A stretch of 38,202 nt of DNA from Coriobacteriaceae bacterium AM48-5 (GTDB taxonomy: Bacteria > Actinomycetota > Coriobacteriia > Coriobacteriales > Coriobacteriaceae): positions 1 through 38,202 of the forward strand of contig JAQEDJ010000021.1 in assembly GCA_027669525.1 (NCBI GenBank). Reading direction: 5' to 3'. This document shows, one piece after another, positions 26,477 through 35,943 of this stretch. The notes under the pieces were generated by a model that saw only the letters and a list, made by a program, of their open reading frames with translations, made no database searches and was not told the DNA's origin. A program made the position numbers and the translations under genes. How positions within the stretch are numbered: the stretch's first letter is position 1; every line of letters starts with the position of its first letter.

Positions 26477-26571
26477 TTTTCCAGGTGCCCGAGTTTGCCG
26501 TGAAAGAGGAGCGCCGCGTACTAAATGTACGCAAGCGACGGTTTGAACGGCAAAATCGGGTGCCTGGGAAA
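26477..26571. repeat. Structured intergenic repeat, copy 2
   Basis: The core at 26502-26546 matches copy 1 base for base except for a TAAA loop. The outer arms (26477-26501 and 26547-26571, 25 bases each, with CCAGGTGCCCGA facing TCGGGTGCCTGG) pair throughout using only Watson-Crick and G-U pairs. They share no sequence with the outer arms of copy 1. It ends 4 bases before the binding-protein stop codon, between that gene and the permease. Confidence 0.8.
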
Positions 26572-26575
26572 GCCG

Positions 26576-27434
26576 CTATTTGAGCACCCAGTTGTCGAAG
26601 GAAAGACCGTAGCTCGCATACTTATCGCACAGGTCCTTGACCGTGCCGTCCTCGTAGAGCGCCTTGAGCGACTCGGTCACGGCATCGGCGGACTTGGTGT
26701 CGCCCTTCTTAAAGCCGACGGCGTAGTGCTCGCTGGACAGCGGCTTGTCGAGCTGCGTATAGGCATCGGGCTTGGCGGCAAGCTGATACTGGGCAATCGA
26801 AAGGTCGCAAGCCACGGCATCGACCGCGCCGCTCTCGAGCTGCATAAAGGCCGTGTTGTACTCGCCGATGGTATCGAGCGTGGCAAACGTCGCGGCCAGA
26901 TCCTTCTGGTCGCCCTCGAGCACATCCTGCGCAGCGGAATCGGTCTGAGTGATCACGGTCTTGCCAGCGAGATCGTCCCAGCTCTTGATACCCGCGTCCT
27001 TCTTGACCACGAGCACTTGCTCGTTGAGCATGTACGGCTCGGAGAACGTGTAGCCGTCCTCACGGCCCTCCATGGTAAAGCCGTTCCAGATGCAGTTGAT
27101 GGCGCCGGAGTTGAGCAGCGTATCCTTGGCGTCCCAGTCGATGGCCTCGTATTTGACCTCCCAGCCTGCTTATCGGCAACAGCCTTGGCCAGATCGAGAT
27201 CAAAGCCGGTGTACTCGCCATCGTCGCCCACAAAGCCGTACGAGGATAGGACTTATCAAAGCCCACCACGAGCTTCTTGGACTCCGCGGCGCCCTTCACA
27301 TCCTTGGCCGCGGCAGAGCCAGCAGCGGAGCCCTTGCCAGCACCACCGCCGCAACCGACAAGGCCAAGGCCAAGCACCGCGGCGAGCGAGCCGGCTAGAC
27401 CAACAAACTGACGACGAGACATATCGGTGTTCAT
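26576..27434 (-). CDS. Amino-acid ABC transporter substrate-binding lipoprotein (two frameshifts)
   Basis: The repaired 286-residue protein has a lipoprotein signal peptide with a twin-Arg start (MSRRQFVGLAGSLAAVLG) and the lipobox LVGCGGG. The SBP-3 domain follows (LVVGFDKSYPPYGFVGDDG, GFDLDLAKAVADKQGW, TQTDSAAQDVLEG, YASYGLSFDNWVLK). Two single-base losses interrupt it: near 27242, CCTCGTACG for CCTCCGTACG; near 27170, CAGGCTGG for CAGGGCTGG. The start ATG 27434 has GGGGGAAT. It is first in the operon and presumably binds a polar amino acid at the cell surface. The ligand is not determined by sequence. Confidence 0.92.
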
Positions 27435-27452
27435 GGTATTCCCCCTTGATGG

Positions 27453-27472
27453 CACTTTAGTTAAGTAAAGTG
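27453..27472. promoter_or_regulatory. Palindrome CACTTTA-6-TAAAGTG in the ABC operon leader
   Basis: A perfect 7-bp inverted repeat lies between the promoter and ribosome site of the binding-protein gene, and another CACTTTA half occurs at 27497-27503 inside the promoter. This arrangement suits a repressor of amino-acid uptake. The regulator is unknown. Confidence 0.4.
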
Positions 27473-27490
27473 AGTCATGTAACGTTCAGA

Positions 27491-27519
27491 ATCATACACT
27501 TTAGTGAGATGGAGTACAA
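27491..27519 (-). promoter_or_regulatory. Promoter of the amino-acid ABC operon
   Basis: On the minus strand TTGTAC (27519-27514) and TATGAT (27496-27491) are 17 bases apart, placing transcription start about 50 bases before the binding-protein ATG. Confidence 0.5.
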
Positions 27520-27657
27520 GGGAGAGGCTCCCCGCCCGCGCCTGGCAAACGTCGTTGGGCTTATCACTGACGGGAAATGGGCGCTTGCATATCGTCCGCT
27601 AGCTTGGCACGGTACAATGCTTTCAGATTTCAATCTGTAAATTAGTGGGGTTAATTC

Positions 27658-29105
27658 ATGGCAGAATCTCGTGCGGAGCGTAAGGCTCGTCGTGCTTTGA
27701 TCGAGGCGGCTGAGGGGTCGGAGGAGAAAAAATCTTCCAAGAAATCCAAGTCGTCTCAGGATGCGAAGGGTAAGTCGGCGAAGGGCAAGGTTAAGACCAA
27801 GCGTTCTGGCTCTCGTCAGAGCGGGGATAAGGCGCCTCACGTTCGTTCCAAAGGCTCGCGCAAGGATTCGGCTCAGCCTGCGCGTAAGGCCGTGGATCCC
27901 AAGTCTCCCTGTTCGATCATGAAAGCTTGCGGTGGGTGCACGGCGCTCAATCGTCCTTATAAAAAGCAGTTGGCAGCTAAGCAGGCTGCTATGGAGGAGC
28001 TTTTTGCTGCTCTTTGCGAGCGCGAGGGTATTAGCGTCGACCCCATTCGCGGTATGGGCGTCACCTTGGGCGACCCGGGCAAGTATCCTGCGCCGCGTGG
28101 TTTTCGTCATAAGGCTGCCACTCCCTTTGCTCCCGGTAAGGAGGGCGCTGTCCGCTGCGGCTTCTTTGAGCGCGGTTCGCACAGAATCGTTGCCGTGCCC
28201 GAATGCCCCGTCGAGGTACCGGCGCCCGACAGATTCTTAACGGCATCGCGCGTGAAGCTGAGCGCCTGCACATTCCCGCCTTTAACGAGGACAAGCATCT
28301 GGGCTTGCTCCGCTATGCCGTCGTCCGCTGCGGTTGGCGTACCGACCAGATTATGGTCACCCTCGTGACCGCTCAGCGCGACTTGCCGCATGCGCAGGAG
28401 TTCTTTGAGGCTGTCGCCGCACTCGATCCGCATATCGTCACCGTTGCCCAAAACATCAACGGACGCCCCGGTAACGCCATCTTGGGTGAGGAGACTCGCA
28501 TCGTCTATGGCGCCGAGTGCATGCGCGACCAGCTGCTCGGTTGCGAATTCGATATCTCCCCTACCGCGTTCTACCAGACCAACCCGCAGCAGACCGAGCT
28601 GCTCTACCAGCTCGCTATCGATGGCATGGATCTGCGCCAGGACGATGTGCTTATGGATGCCTACTGCGGCAGCGGCACCATCGGTCTTTGCGCAGCTAAA
28701 GAAGCCCAGAACAAGGGTATCGGAATCATGCTGCTCGGTGTGGAGCGCAACCCGGCGGGCATTGCCGACGCACGCCGCAATGCCGAGCTCAACGGCCTCA
28801 CCCGCAGCGCTTGGTTTATGGCCGACGACGCCACCGATTACATCCTGGACGCTGCCGATAACAACGAGCGCGTTGACGTTCTCTCCATCGACCCGCCGCG
28901 CGCCGGCTCCACACCCGAGTTCCTCGAAGCCGCCTGCGCACTTAAGCCGCGCCGCATCACCTATATCAGCTGCAACCCCGTCACCCAAGAGCGCGACCTA
29001 CACCAGCTCCTCGACGGAGGTTATCGCCTGCTCAAGATCACGCCGGTCGACATGTTCCCTCATACCGACCACACCGAGACCGTCGCGGTCCTCGAGCGCC
29101 GCTAA
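27658..29105 (+). CDS. 23S rRNA (uracil-C5)-methyltransferase, RlmD/RumA-like (one frameshift)
   Basis: The repaired 482-residue enzyme uses S-adenosylmethionine to methylate C5 of uridine in 23S rRNA (RlmD family; U1939 in E. coli). After a basic Lys/Ser-rich tail of about 80 residues come the Fe-S Cys cluster CSIMKACGGC, the SAM motif DAYCGSGTIGL (about 340), DPPRAGSTPEF and the nucleophile Cys in YISCNPVTQ. No TRAM domain is evident. The break near 28216 (GAGGT-ACCGGC) lacks one base and separates PECPVE from TGARQILNGIARE. Codons before about 28190 end in T more often than later ones. The start follows a GGGG and an A/T-rich spacer. It is divergent from the ABC operon. Confidence 0.92.
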
Positions 29106-29120
29106 TCCACCGGCACAAGA

Positions 29121-29150
29121 AAGGGGGCGGCCCGTCTGGACTGCCCCCTT
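29121..29150. terminator. Bidirectional terminator between rRNA methyltransferase and PHP genes
   Basis: AAGGGGGC pairs with GCCCCCTT around a 14-base loop with some inner pairing. The convergent genes end at 29105 and 29171. Confidence 0.8.
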
Positions 29151-29170
29151 CGCTTGGTTTATGAACTCCG

Positions 29171-29992
29171 CTACATCCCCTTGCGCAGGTCGCACACGCC
29201 GGCTGCCGCCATCTCGCGCAGCAGCGTCTCGCGATCGCGCGTCACGATCAAATCCAACGGGAAGTGAATCTCGTCGAGCATCTTGCGCGCCTGGTCGAGC
29301 TTGCCAATGGCCATACCAATGTGTGCGTCGGTCGAGACACCGATCCCCACGCCCAGCTCGGCGCAGCGCTCGGCAATCTTGCGACACACGTTCCAATGCT
29401 CGGCATCCGTGCCATGCTCAAGACTATGGTTGTTGATCTCGATGATCTTGTGCTTGGCCTTGGCCGCCAACAGCACCTCATCGATATCGAACGGCACGCC
29501 CGTACGACCCGTATGCCCAAGCATGAACACCTTGGGGCGCTCCAAGGCATTGATGTACATCTCGGTCGTCTGGGCGAGCGTCGCGCCTTCAGCGAGCTGC
29601 GGGTTATGCACGCTTGCCACCAAATAATCCAAATTACGCGTCACCAAATCGAACAGCGAATGCTCACGACTATACGAATCGCCGGCGATATCGAGCGAAA
29701 CGGGAATGTCCTCGCCAAACAAGCTGCCGTCCAGCGAAACGATATCGGCCTCGGCGCCGCGAAGCACCAGCACGCCGCTCCAAATGCGCGGCCAGATATC
29801 CTGGTTAATAAAGAATTGGAAACTGCGCAGGTCATTGGGACAAGGCGTAACCATCGAGCTTAAATGATCGGCTGAACCGAGCACCTGAAGGCCGCGCTCT
29901 GCCGCCCAATAGATGTTCTCCTCGATGGTTGAGTACGCATGCGCAGAGAACATCGTATGAGTATGAATATCACAAGAAAGAAGGTAGGGCAT
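29171..29992 (-). CDS. PHP-domain phosphoesterase (YcdX-like)
   Basis: The 273-residue protein is a PHP-superfamily metal-dependent phosphatase. The metal-binding HTHT motif is near the N-terminus (SCDIHTHTMFSAHAYST). Later ligands appear in GSADHLSSM, LRGAEADI, VASVHNP, LGHTGR and GIGVSTDAHIGMA. Relatives hydrolyse small phosphorylated substrates. The start ATG 29992 has AAGGAGA 5 bases upstream; the frame extends to 30136 but that part overlaps the upstream terminator. The gene stands alone. Confidence 0.88.
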   Translation of the reverse strand: MPYLLSCDIHTHTMFSAHAYSTIEENIYWAAERGLQVLGSADHLSSMVTPCPNDLRSFQFFINQDIWPRIWSGVLVLRGAEADIVSLDGSLFGEDIPVSLDIAGDSYSREHSLFDLVTRNLDYLVASVHNPQLAEGATLAQTTEMYINALERPKVFMLGHTGRTGVPFDIDEVLLAAKAKHKIIEINNHSLEHGTDAEHWNVCRKIAERCAELGVGIGVSTDAHIGMAIGKLDQARKMLDEIHFPLDLIVTRDRETLLREMAAAGVCDLRKGM

Positions 29993-30092
29993 CGGGTCTC
30001 CTTGTCCAGTATGGCCGTCGCGTATATTCATTGTACGCATAGCTTTCGGCAGTCGTAAAACTGCTTCATCCCAATCACACAACGGCATAAAC

Positions 30093-30123
30093 AACGGGGC
30101 TTGGCTTAGCACCAAACCCCGTT
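30093..30123 (-). terminator. Terminator of the aminotransferase gene
   Basis: On the minus strand AACGGGGTTTGG pairs with CCAAGCCCCGTT around a short loop and continues GTTT. It follows the aminotransferase stop at 30152. Confidence 0.7.
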
Positions 30124-30151
30124 TCACGTAAAACATTGCAAGCAGAGCGCT

Positions 30152-31342
30152 TTACTTTCGACGATATTCGTCGGCCAGTTGCTTCCAGGCAGGCAACGAA
30201 TTGACAATGGTCTCGTAGCTCACACAGTAGCCAAGGCGGAACCAGCCCGGCATGCCAAAGCTATCCGAAGGCACCGCGAGCAGCTCATACTTCTTCGCGC
30301 GCTCGCAGAAGGCGTTCGCATCGGGCTCCAGCGCCTTCACCCACAGGTAGAATGCACCATCCGGCTCAACATAGGTGTAGCCATACTCCGCCAGTGCATC
30401 GGTAAGCGCGGTGCGGTTGCGTGCATAGGCCTCAACGTCACTCGGCTCATCGACGCAATCGATAATCACGCGCTGGAAGAGCACCGGAGCGCACACGAAG
30501 CCCAGCGTACGGGCGGCACCGGCAACGGCGGGCATTAGACGAGCTGCCTGAGGATTCGTATTGGGAACCAGGATCCACCCGACGCGCTCGCCCGGTAGCG
30601 AAAGCGACTTGGAATACGAGTAGCACACGATGGTGTGCTCGTAGATCGAAGGCACCCAAGGCACCTCGGCGCCATAGACAATCTCGCGATACGGCTCATC
30701 CGAGATAAGCATGATCGGATTCTCGGGATCGCGCTTGGCGTTGACCTCGCGTAAAACATTGGCCAGTCGCGTCAGGGTATCGCGCGTATACACGGCGCCC
30801 GTCGGGTTATTCGGTGAGTCGATGATGACAGCTGCCGTTTTATCGGTAATCGCCTTGAGCACATTACCCACGCTCAGCTGGAACGTTTCTTCATTGGCGA
30901 GCGCCTCAACACACGTACAGCCGGCCTTCTCAATCCAAACGCGATACTCCGGAAAGTATGGGGCGATAACAATAACCTCGTCGCCCGGGTTCGTAACGGC
31001 GTTGAGCGTGCAGGTGAGCGAAGCCGCGGCACCCACCGTCATAAAGACGTCTTTGCCCTCATAGTTCGTTCCAAAGCGGCGGTTGAGCGATTCGGCGACG
31101 GCTGCTCGACATTGCGGCAGGCCCGGAGCGGGGGTGTAGCCGTGCAGCTGGTCACTCGGCAGCTCCAAGGCCTTCTTAATGGACTCCGCCACGGTATCGG
31201 GCGCCGAAACGCTCGGATTGCCCAGCGAAAAATCGAATACGTTCTCCGCACCGATCTGTGCCTTGCGCTCAAGGCCATAGCTAAAGATCTCACGGATGAT
31301 GGAGCTTTCCGCCCCGCGAGCATACATAGTTTCGTTGATCAT
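30152..31342 (-). CDS. Pyridoxal-phosphate aminotransferase, class I/II
   Basis: The 396-residue fold-type I aminotransferase has FSLGNPSV near residue 36, DSPNNPTGAVY (about 175), ISDEPYREIVY and the Schiff-base Lys in SYSKSLSLPGERVGW (about 240). The substrate-binding Arg is in GWFRLGYCVS near the end. Members of this group act on aspartate, aromatic or branched amino acids; the specificity is not clear. AAGGGGAAC precedes ATG 31342, while an in-frame extension upstream is translated REP sequence. It stands alone between two minus-strand units. Confidence 0.93.
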   Translation of the reverse strand: MINETMYARGAESSIIREIFSYGLERKAQIGAENVFDFSLGNPSVSAPDTVAESIKKALELPSDQLHGYTPAPGLPQCRAAVAESLNRRFGTNYEGKDVFMTVGAAASLTCTLNAVTNPGDEVIVIAPYFPEYRVWIEKAGCTCVEALANEETFQLSVGNVLKAITDKTAAVIIDSPNNPTGAVYTRDTLTRLANVLREVNAKRDPENPIMLISDEPYREIVYGAEVPWVPSIYEHTIVCYSYSKSLSLPGERVGWILVPNTNPQAARLMPAVAGAARTLGFVCAPVLFQRVIIDCVDEPSDVEAYARNRTALTDALAEYGYTYVEPDGAFYLWVKALEPDANAFCERAKKYELLAVPSDSFGMPGWFRLGYCVSYETIVNSLPAWKQLADEYRRK

Positions 31343-31400
31343 CTGTTCCCCTTTCGCATAGGCGCTATTGTACGCTTTAGCCGAGCAAAGTGCCGCAGCA

Positions 31401-31464
31401 ATGTTGATTGGGGACAGACTTAAATGCGTGAAAACGCTCATTTAAGTCTGTCCCCAATCAACAT
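31401..31464. repeat. Long perfect GGGGACAG palindrome
   Basis: Arms 31401-31425 and 31440-31464 are exact 25-base reverse complements (ATGTTGATTGGGGACAG... facing CTGTCCCCAATCAACAT). An inner GCGT/ACGC stem caps the hairpin. It lies between the ftsH terminator and the aminotransferase start and shares the GGGACAG core with other palindromes here. Confidence 0.85.
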
Positions 31465-31477
31465 ATCGCTCAAAAGA

Positions 31478-31509
31478 AAAGCCTCCACAGGTTTCCCCGC
31501 AGAGGCTTT
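31478..31509 (-). terminator. ftsH terminator
   Basis: On the minus strand AAAGCCTC pairs with GAGGCTTT around a 16-base loop, followed by TCTTTTG. It lies 12 bases beyond the repaired ftsH stop at 31521. Confidence 0.8.
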
Positions 31510-31520
31510 CGCTACAAGAA

Positions 31521-33657
31521 CTATTTGTCGGCGTCGGTGTTGCCGTCAGCGTTGGCAGCATTGCCATCACCGGCATCATCGGATGCGGCTTCGGCATCCT
31601 CCTGCATGGCCGCCTGCGCAAAGGCGCGGCATCAGCCGCCAGCTCTTCCTCGCTCATACGAGGCGCGCGCTTCTTGGTCGGCATGCGGCCGCCTTGGCAT
31701 TGCGCTCCTCCTTGGCCGCCAGGATATCGCCCTCGCGCTCAAGGTAGGCGTCCCACTCGTTATCGAGCAGGGCATTCACGGCATCGCCCTCGACAGTCTC
31801 GCGCTCAAGCAGCACCTTCGCCATCAGATCGAGCTGATCGCGACGGGCGTCCAGGATCTCGACCGCACGACGATGGGCCTCACGCATAATGCGCTGAACC
31901 TCGATATCGATGCGGCGCGCCGTCTCCTCGGAGTAATCCTGGTGATCGGCGTAATCGCGACCAAGGAATACCTGATGCTGCGCCTCACCAAACACTTGCG
32001 TACCCAGTTCCTCGCTCATGCCCAGGCGCGTGACCATCTCGCGCGCCATCTTGGTCGCGCGCTCCAGATCGTTGCTCGCGCCCGACGTGATGTCGTCGCA
32101 CATGAGCTCCTCGGCAACGCGACCGCCCAAGAACACGGCGAGCTCGTCGAGCATCTCGTTCTTGGTCTTGAGGAAGTGATCCTCCTGCGGAAGCTGCAGT
32201 GTGTAGCCCAGGGCCTGACCGCGGCTGACGATCGAGATCTTATGAACCGGATCGGAGTGCTCCAGGATGTGGCCCACCAAAGCGTGACCGCTCTCATGGT
32301 AGGCAATCGTGGTGCGCTCGGCCTCGGTCATCACGCGACCCTTGCGTTGCGGTCCGGCAATCACGCGCTCCATCGACTCCTCGACCTCGTCCATCGAGAT
32401 CACGGAACGATGACGGCGAGCGGCCAGCAACGCAGACTCGTTGAGCAGGTTCGCCAAATCGGCACCAGTAAAGCCAACGGTCATCTGGGCGAGCTTCTCA
32501 AACTTAACGTCCTCGTCCATCGGCTTGTTCTCAGCATGCACGCGCAAGATCTGCTCGCGGCCCTTCACGTCCGGACGGTCGACCGTAACTTGACGATCAA
32601 AACGACCGGGGCGCAGCAATGCCGGGTCCAGAATATCGGGGCGGTTGGTCGCGGCGATCAGGATGACCGACTCGCTTTCCTCAAAACCGTCCATCTCGAC
32701 CAGCAGCTGGTTGAGCGTCTGCTCGCGCTCGTCGTGGCCGCCGCCCAAACCGGCTCCACGCTGACGTCCCACGGCATCGATCTCGTCAATAAAGATGATC
32801 GACGGAGCCTGAGACTTGGCCTCCTTAAAAAGGTCGCGCACGCGGCTGGCGCCGACACCCACGAACATCTCGACAAAGTCAGAGCCCGAGATACTAAAGA
32901 ACGGCACGCCCGCCTCGCCGGCAACGGCCTTGGCCAGCAGGGTTTTACCGGTACCCGGAGGGCCCACCAGCAAAACGCCGCGCGGAATCTTGGCACCCAG
33001 CTTGCGATAGCGGTCCGGATCGCTCAAAAAGTCGCGGATCTCCTCGAGCTCTTCGACTGCCTCGTCCACGCCGGCAACGTCCTCGAACTTGACCTTGGGG
33101 CGCGTGGCCTCGTTGGTCTTGGCGTTGGTCTTGCCAAACTGCATGTTCCTATTATTGGCGCCCATCATCTGGCGCATAAAGTAGAACATGATGGCGATCA
33201 GGGCAATCGTCGGAAGCACACTCATCGCCAAGTCGCCCCAAAAATCGGGATCGTTGGTGTTGACGATGTACTTGGTATCGGGGTGCTCCGCCATGAGCTC
33301 GGCAAGCGAATCGGAACCGACATAGGTCGAGGAAAAGCTCTTGAGCTCGCTCGTGTCGCCCTTGTCCTTTTTCGTCTTCCAGTAATGACCCGTCACGCTT
33401 CCGTCCTGAACCGTATAGGTCAGATCTTCGACGCGATCCTGCTTGATGGCGCTGACCATCTCACTCGTCGCGAGCTTTACGGTATTGCTGGAGTTGGCAA
33501 AGCCGGAGCCCATGTTAAAGAAGGCGTAACCCAGGAGCGCGCAAGCCAAAAGAAAATACAGCCAGCCCGTACGCGTGGGCTTCTTGCCTCCGGGCATCCC
33601 CGGGATCTTTGGGTCCCGGGGAGTCTGGGAATTGTTGTCGTTACGGTCGTCGGGCAT
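31521..33657 (-). CDS. ftsH: ATP-dependent zinc metalloprotease FtsH (two frameshifts at the C-terminus)
   Basis: FtsH is a membrane AAA protease that removes misassembled membrane proteins and some regulators. Membrane helices lie at residues about 31-48 and 144-163. Walker A GPPGTGKT is at 232-239, Walker B IIFIDEID near 288, the second region of homology is [20 protein letters not shown], and the zinc site HESGH is at 454-458. The protease core is intact. Only the tail is broken: near 31687 (GCCGC-ATGCCG) and near 31633 (GCGCC-TTTGCG). Repaired, it reads [20 protein letters not shown] then [13 protein letters not shown], and ends GNTDADK at 31521, 712 residues. The start is 1 base after the hpt stop, indicating co-transcription. 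Confidence 0.97.
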
Positions 33658-33658
33658 C

Positions 33659-34207
33659 TTACGAATAAACCTCCGGTTTCAAAATGCCCAGATACGGAAG
33701 GTTGCGATAGCGCTCGGCATAGTCGAGGCCGTAGCCCACCACAAAGGCATCGGGGCAATGGGTTCCAACATACTTGGGCGTGACGGCCGAGACGCGGTCC
33801 TCAACGTCCTTCCACAGGAAAGCAGCGACCTCCAGCGAGGCGGGCTTACGGCTCTCGAGATTCTTCATCAGGTACTTGAGGGTCAGGCCCGAGTCCAGAA
33901 TGTCCTCGACAATCAGCACGTCGCGACCACGGATGTCGATATCCAGGTCCTTAATGATACGCACGATGCCCGAAGACTTCACACCGTCGCCATAGCTCGA
34001 AACAGCCATGAAATCGATGTTGGTCGGCAGCTCGATCTTGCGCATCAGGTCGCCCATAAAGACCACGGCGCCGCGCAGGACCGCAATCAGCACCAGATCC
34101 TTACCCGCGTAGTCGCGAGTAATCTGCTCGCCTAGGCGAGAGACGATACCGTCGATATCCTCCTGCGTAAACAGAACCTTCTCGATATCCGGATGTTGAG
34201 AAGCCAT
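33659..34207 (-). CDS. hpt: Hypoxanthine phosphoribosyltransferase
   Basis: This 182-residue purine salvage enzyme joins hypoxanthine or guanine to PRPP. The PRPP motif VLIVEDILDSGLTL, the VLRGAVVFMGDL loop and the C-terminal VVGYGLDYAERYRNLPYLG base-binding segment are all present. AAAGGG precedes the ATG. It lies between tilS and ftsH in the widely conserved tilS-hpt-ftsH order. Confidence 0.96.
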   Translation of the reverse strand: MASQHPDIEKVLFTQEDIDGIVSRLGEQITRDYAGKDLVLIAVLRGAVVFMGDLMRKIELPTNIDFMAVSSYGDGVKSSGIVRIIKDLDIDIRGRDVLIVEDILDSGLTLKYLMKNLESRKPASLEVAAFLWKDVEDRVSAVTPKYVGTHCPDAFVVGYGLDYAERYRNLPYLGILKPEVYS

Positions 34208-34354
34208 GACAACCCTTTCTTGTGCTTATCGCCCACGCACCGCCGCATGGACGCGAACTACACATTCTAGCAGCGCACGGGGTATATTTACCAGCACGTG
34301 CGCCATCAGCGCGGGAATACCGTCAACGTCGCACAGAATAGCTGGCGCGAAGCG

Positions 34355-35895
34355 CTATTCCGCATCGACCACACGAAGCAGATATGCCACGCGCGTTGCG
34401 GCCGTGCATTTAAAACGCTCGTCCGCGCGAACGCCCGCGACCCATACTACGGCACCTCCCGGAGCCGTTCTTACCACGGGTACGCCAGAGCGGTCTGAAA
34501 CAGGAATGCGCGCCTCGTTTAACAGGTCTGACACTTTCTTGCTTCGGCCGTTCATCCCCAACGGCACATCACGTCTCCCGGCACAGGGCTATCCACCCAC
34601 AGGCGCGCCGATCGTGCCTCGGTGGGAATCTCCCCGCGCGAGCCGGCTAACATCCGCTCGCTATCGCGGTCGGCAAACCCCAGGGCCGCCGCATCCACCA
34701 AGGCCGCAACCTTTCCGGCAGCAGCAAGCTCGCGGGCACGGTGCACGATATCGCACCCCGGCTCCACAGCCATCGGCTCCGCTGTCAGCATATGCCCCGC
34801 CCCCAGCGGCAGACGACCGGGAACGGAGATCCAATCGGCCACTAAACCCTCGCGCGCCGCCGGGGCCTTGAACGCCAGCGTGCCAAACTCCACACGGGCA
34901 TCAATTCCCGCAGGAAGCGTAACCGAGCCCGAGCCCGCAGCGACGCAGGCGAGCACGCGCTCCACGTGCCGCATCTCCGGTCGCGCGTCGGGATCGATGC
35001 GCTTAATCGCCAATCGCACGATACGCCGTGCAATCACAACCTCAGCGGCGGCAAGACGGCGCGCATCGAGCACAAGTGCGCCCGCCGCTTCCTTGCGCAG
35101 GCAGCTTCGAAACGCCTGTGCCGAAAGCTGGGAAAGAAAGGCGTCTTCGTCGCCCAGAATTTCGCAAGCGGCGCCAATCGTCTTACAGACGCTCGCGTTG
35201 CGCTGTGCCACCACCGGCATCACCCGATGGCGTACATAGTTGCGCAGGTACGAAACGTCCTCGTTGCTTTCATCTTCCCGCCATGGCTGACCGTGCACCT
35301 GCAGATAGCTCACGAGTTCATCGTGCGTGAGGTCGAGCAAGGGGCGAACCACAATGTTCCGACGGCGCGGAATGCTCGATAGACCCGCGGGACCCGACCC
35401 TTTAATGGCATTCATCAAAAATGTTTCCGCGCGGTCCGACGAAGTATGCGCGGTACAGATACGAGCCGCCGTCCGCGGTGCGCCCGATTCGGCACAAAGT
35501 TCGCGAACATATCTCCGTGCCGCGGCATAGCGCACCTCGCGAGCCGCAGCCTCGATATTGCCCGATTCGTCATCAAAATAGGCATGCTCAACACACAGCG
35601 GCAAACCGTATTGTGCGCACAGGTCACGTACAAAGGCCTCGTCGCCATCGGATGCCTCCCCGCGCAGATGATGGTTTACATGCAGCACGTGCAATCGCTC
35701 GCGCGCAATGGGAGCGACGCCGCGCCCGTCCTGGATATCCAGCTTTGATGTGCAAGCCATAAGGAGCAGCGCCGTCGAGTCCGCACCGCCTGATACCATA
35801 AGCACTACGGGGGCAGCGGCCTGCCGCGTTGCCAGGGCGCTCTTATCCGTCCTCGGCGCGGCATGATGTCCATAGTGCTGAGATACCGTTGGCAT
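34355..35895 (-). CDS. tilS: tRNA(Ile)-lysidine synthetase TilS (one frameshift)
   Basis: TilS puts lysine on C34 of the CAU-anticodon isoleucine tRNA so that it reads AUA; it is essential in most bacteria. The P-loop SGGADSTALLLMA is near residue 35, with HVLHVNHHLRGEASDGDE and CTAHTSSDRAETFLM after it. The C-terminal domain is only recovered after repairing a break near 34567: TGCCGTTGG should read TGCCCGTTGG, so that VPGDVMC continues PLGMNGRSKKVSDLL to RVVDAE. The repaired length is 513 residues. Without the repair the protein would end at CRWG and lack the tRNA-binding tail. AGGAGG precedes the ATG. Confidence 0.95.
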
Positions 35896-35943
35896 TCGCT
35901 TCCTCCTCTATTCGTCCGCACTCATTGTATCCTTTGGAATCTT

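Noticed and set aside
31525..33783. A 752-codon open frame on the plus strand opposite ftsH
   Set aside because: It mirrors the ftsH gene, has no recognisable domains, and arises from the GC-rich codon pattern. The same applies to the long plus-strand frames at 16865-18484 and 22842-24290.
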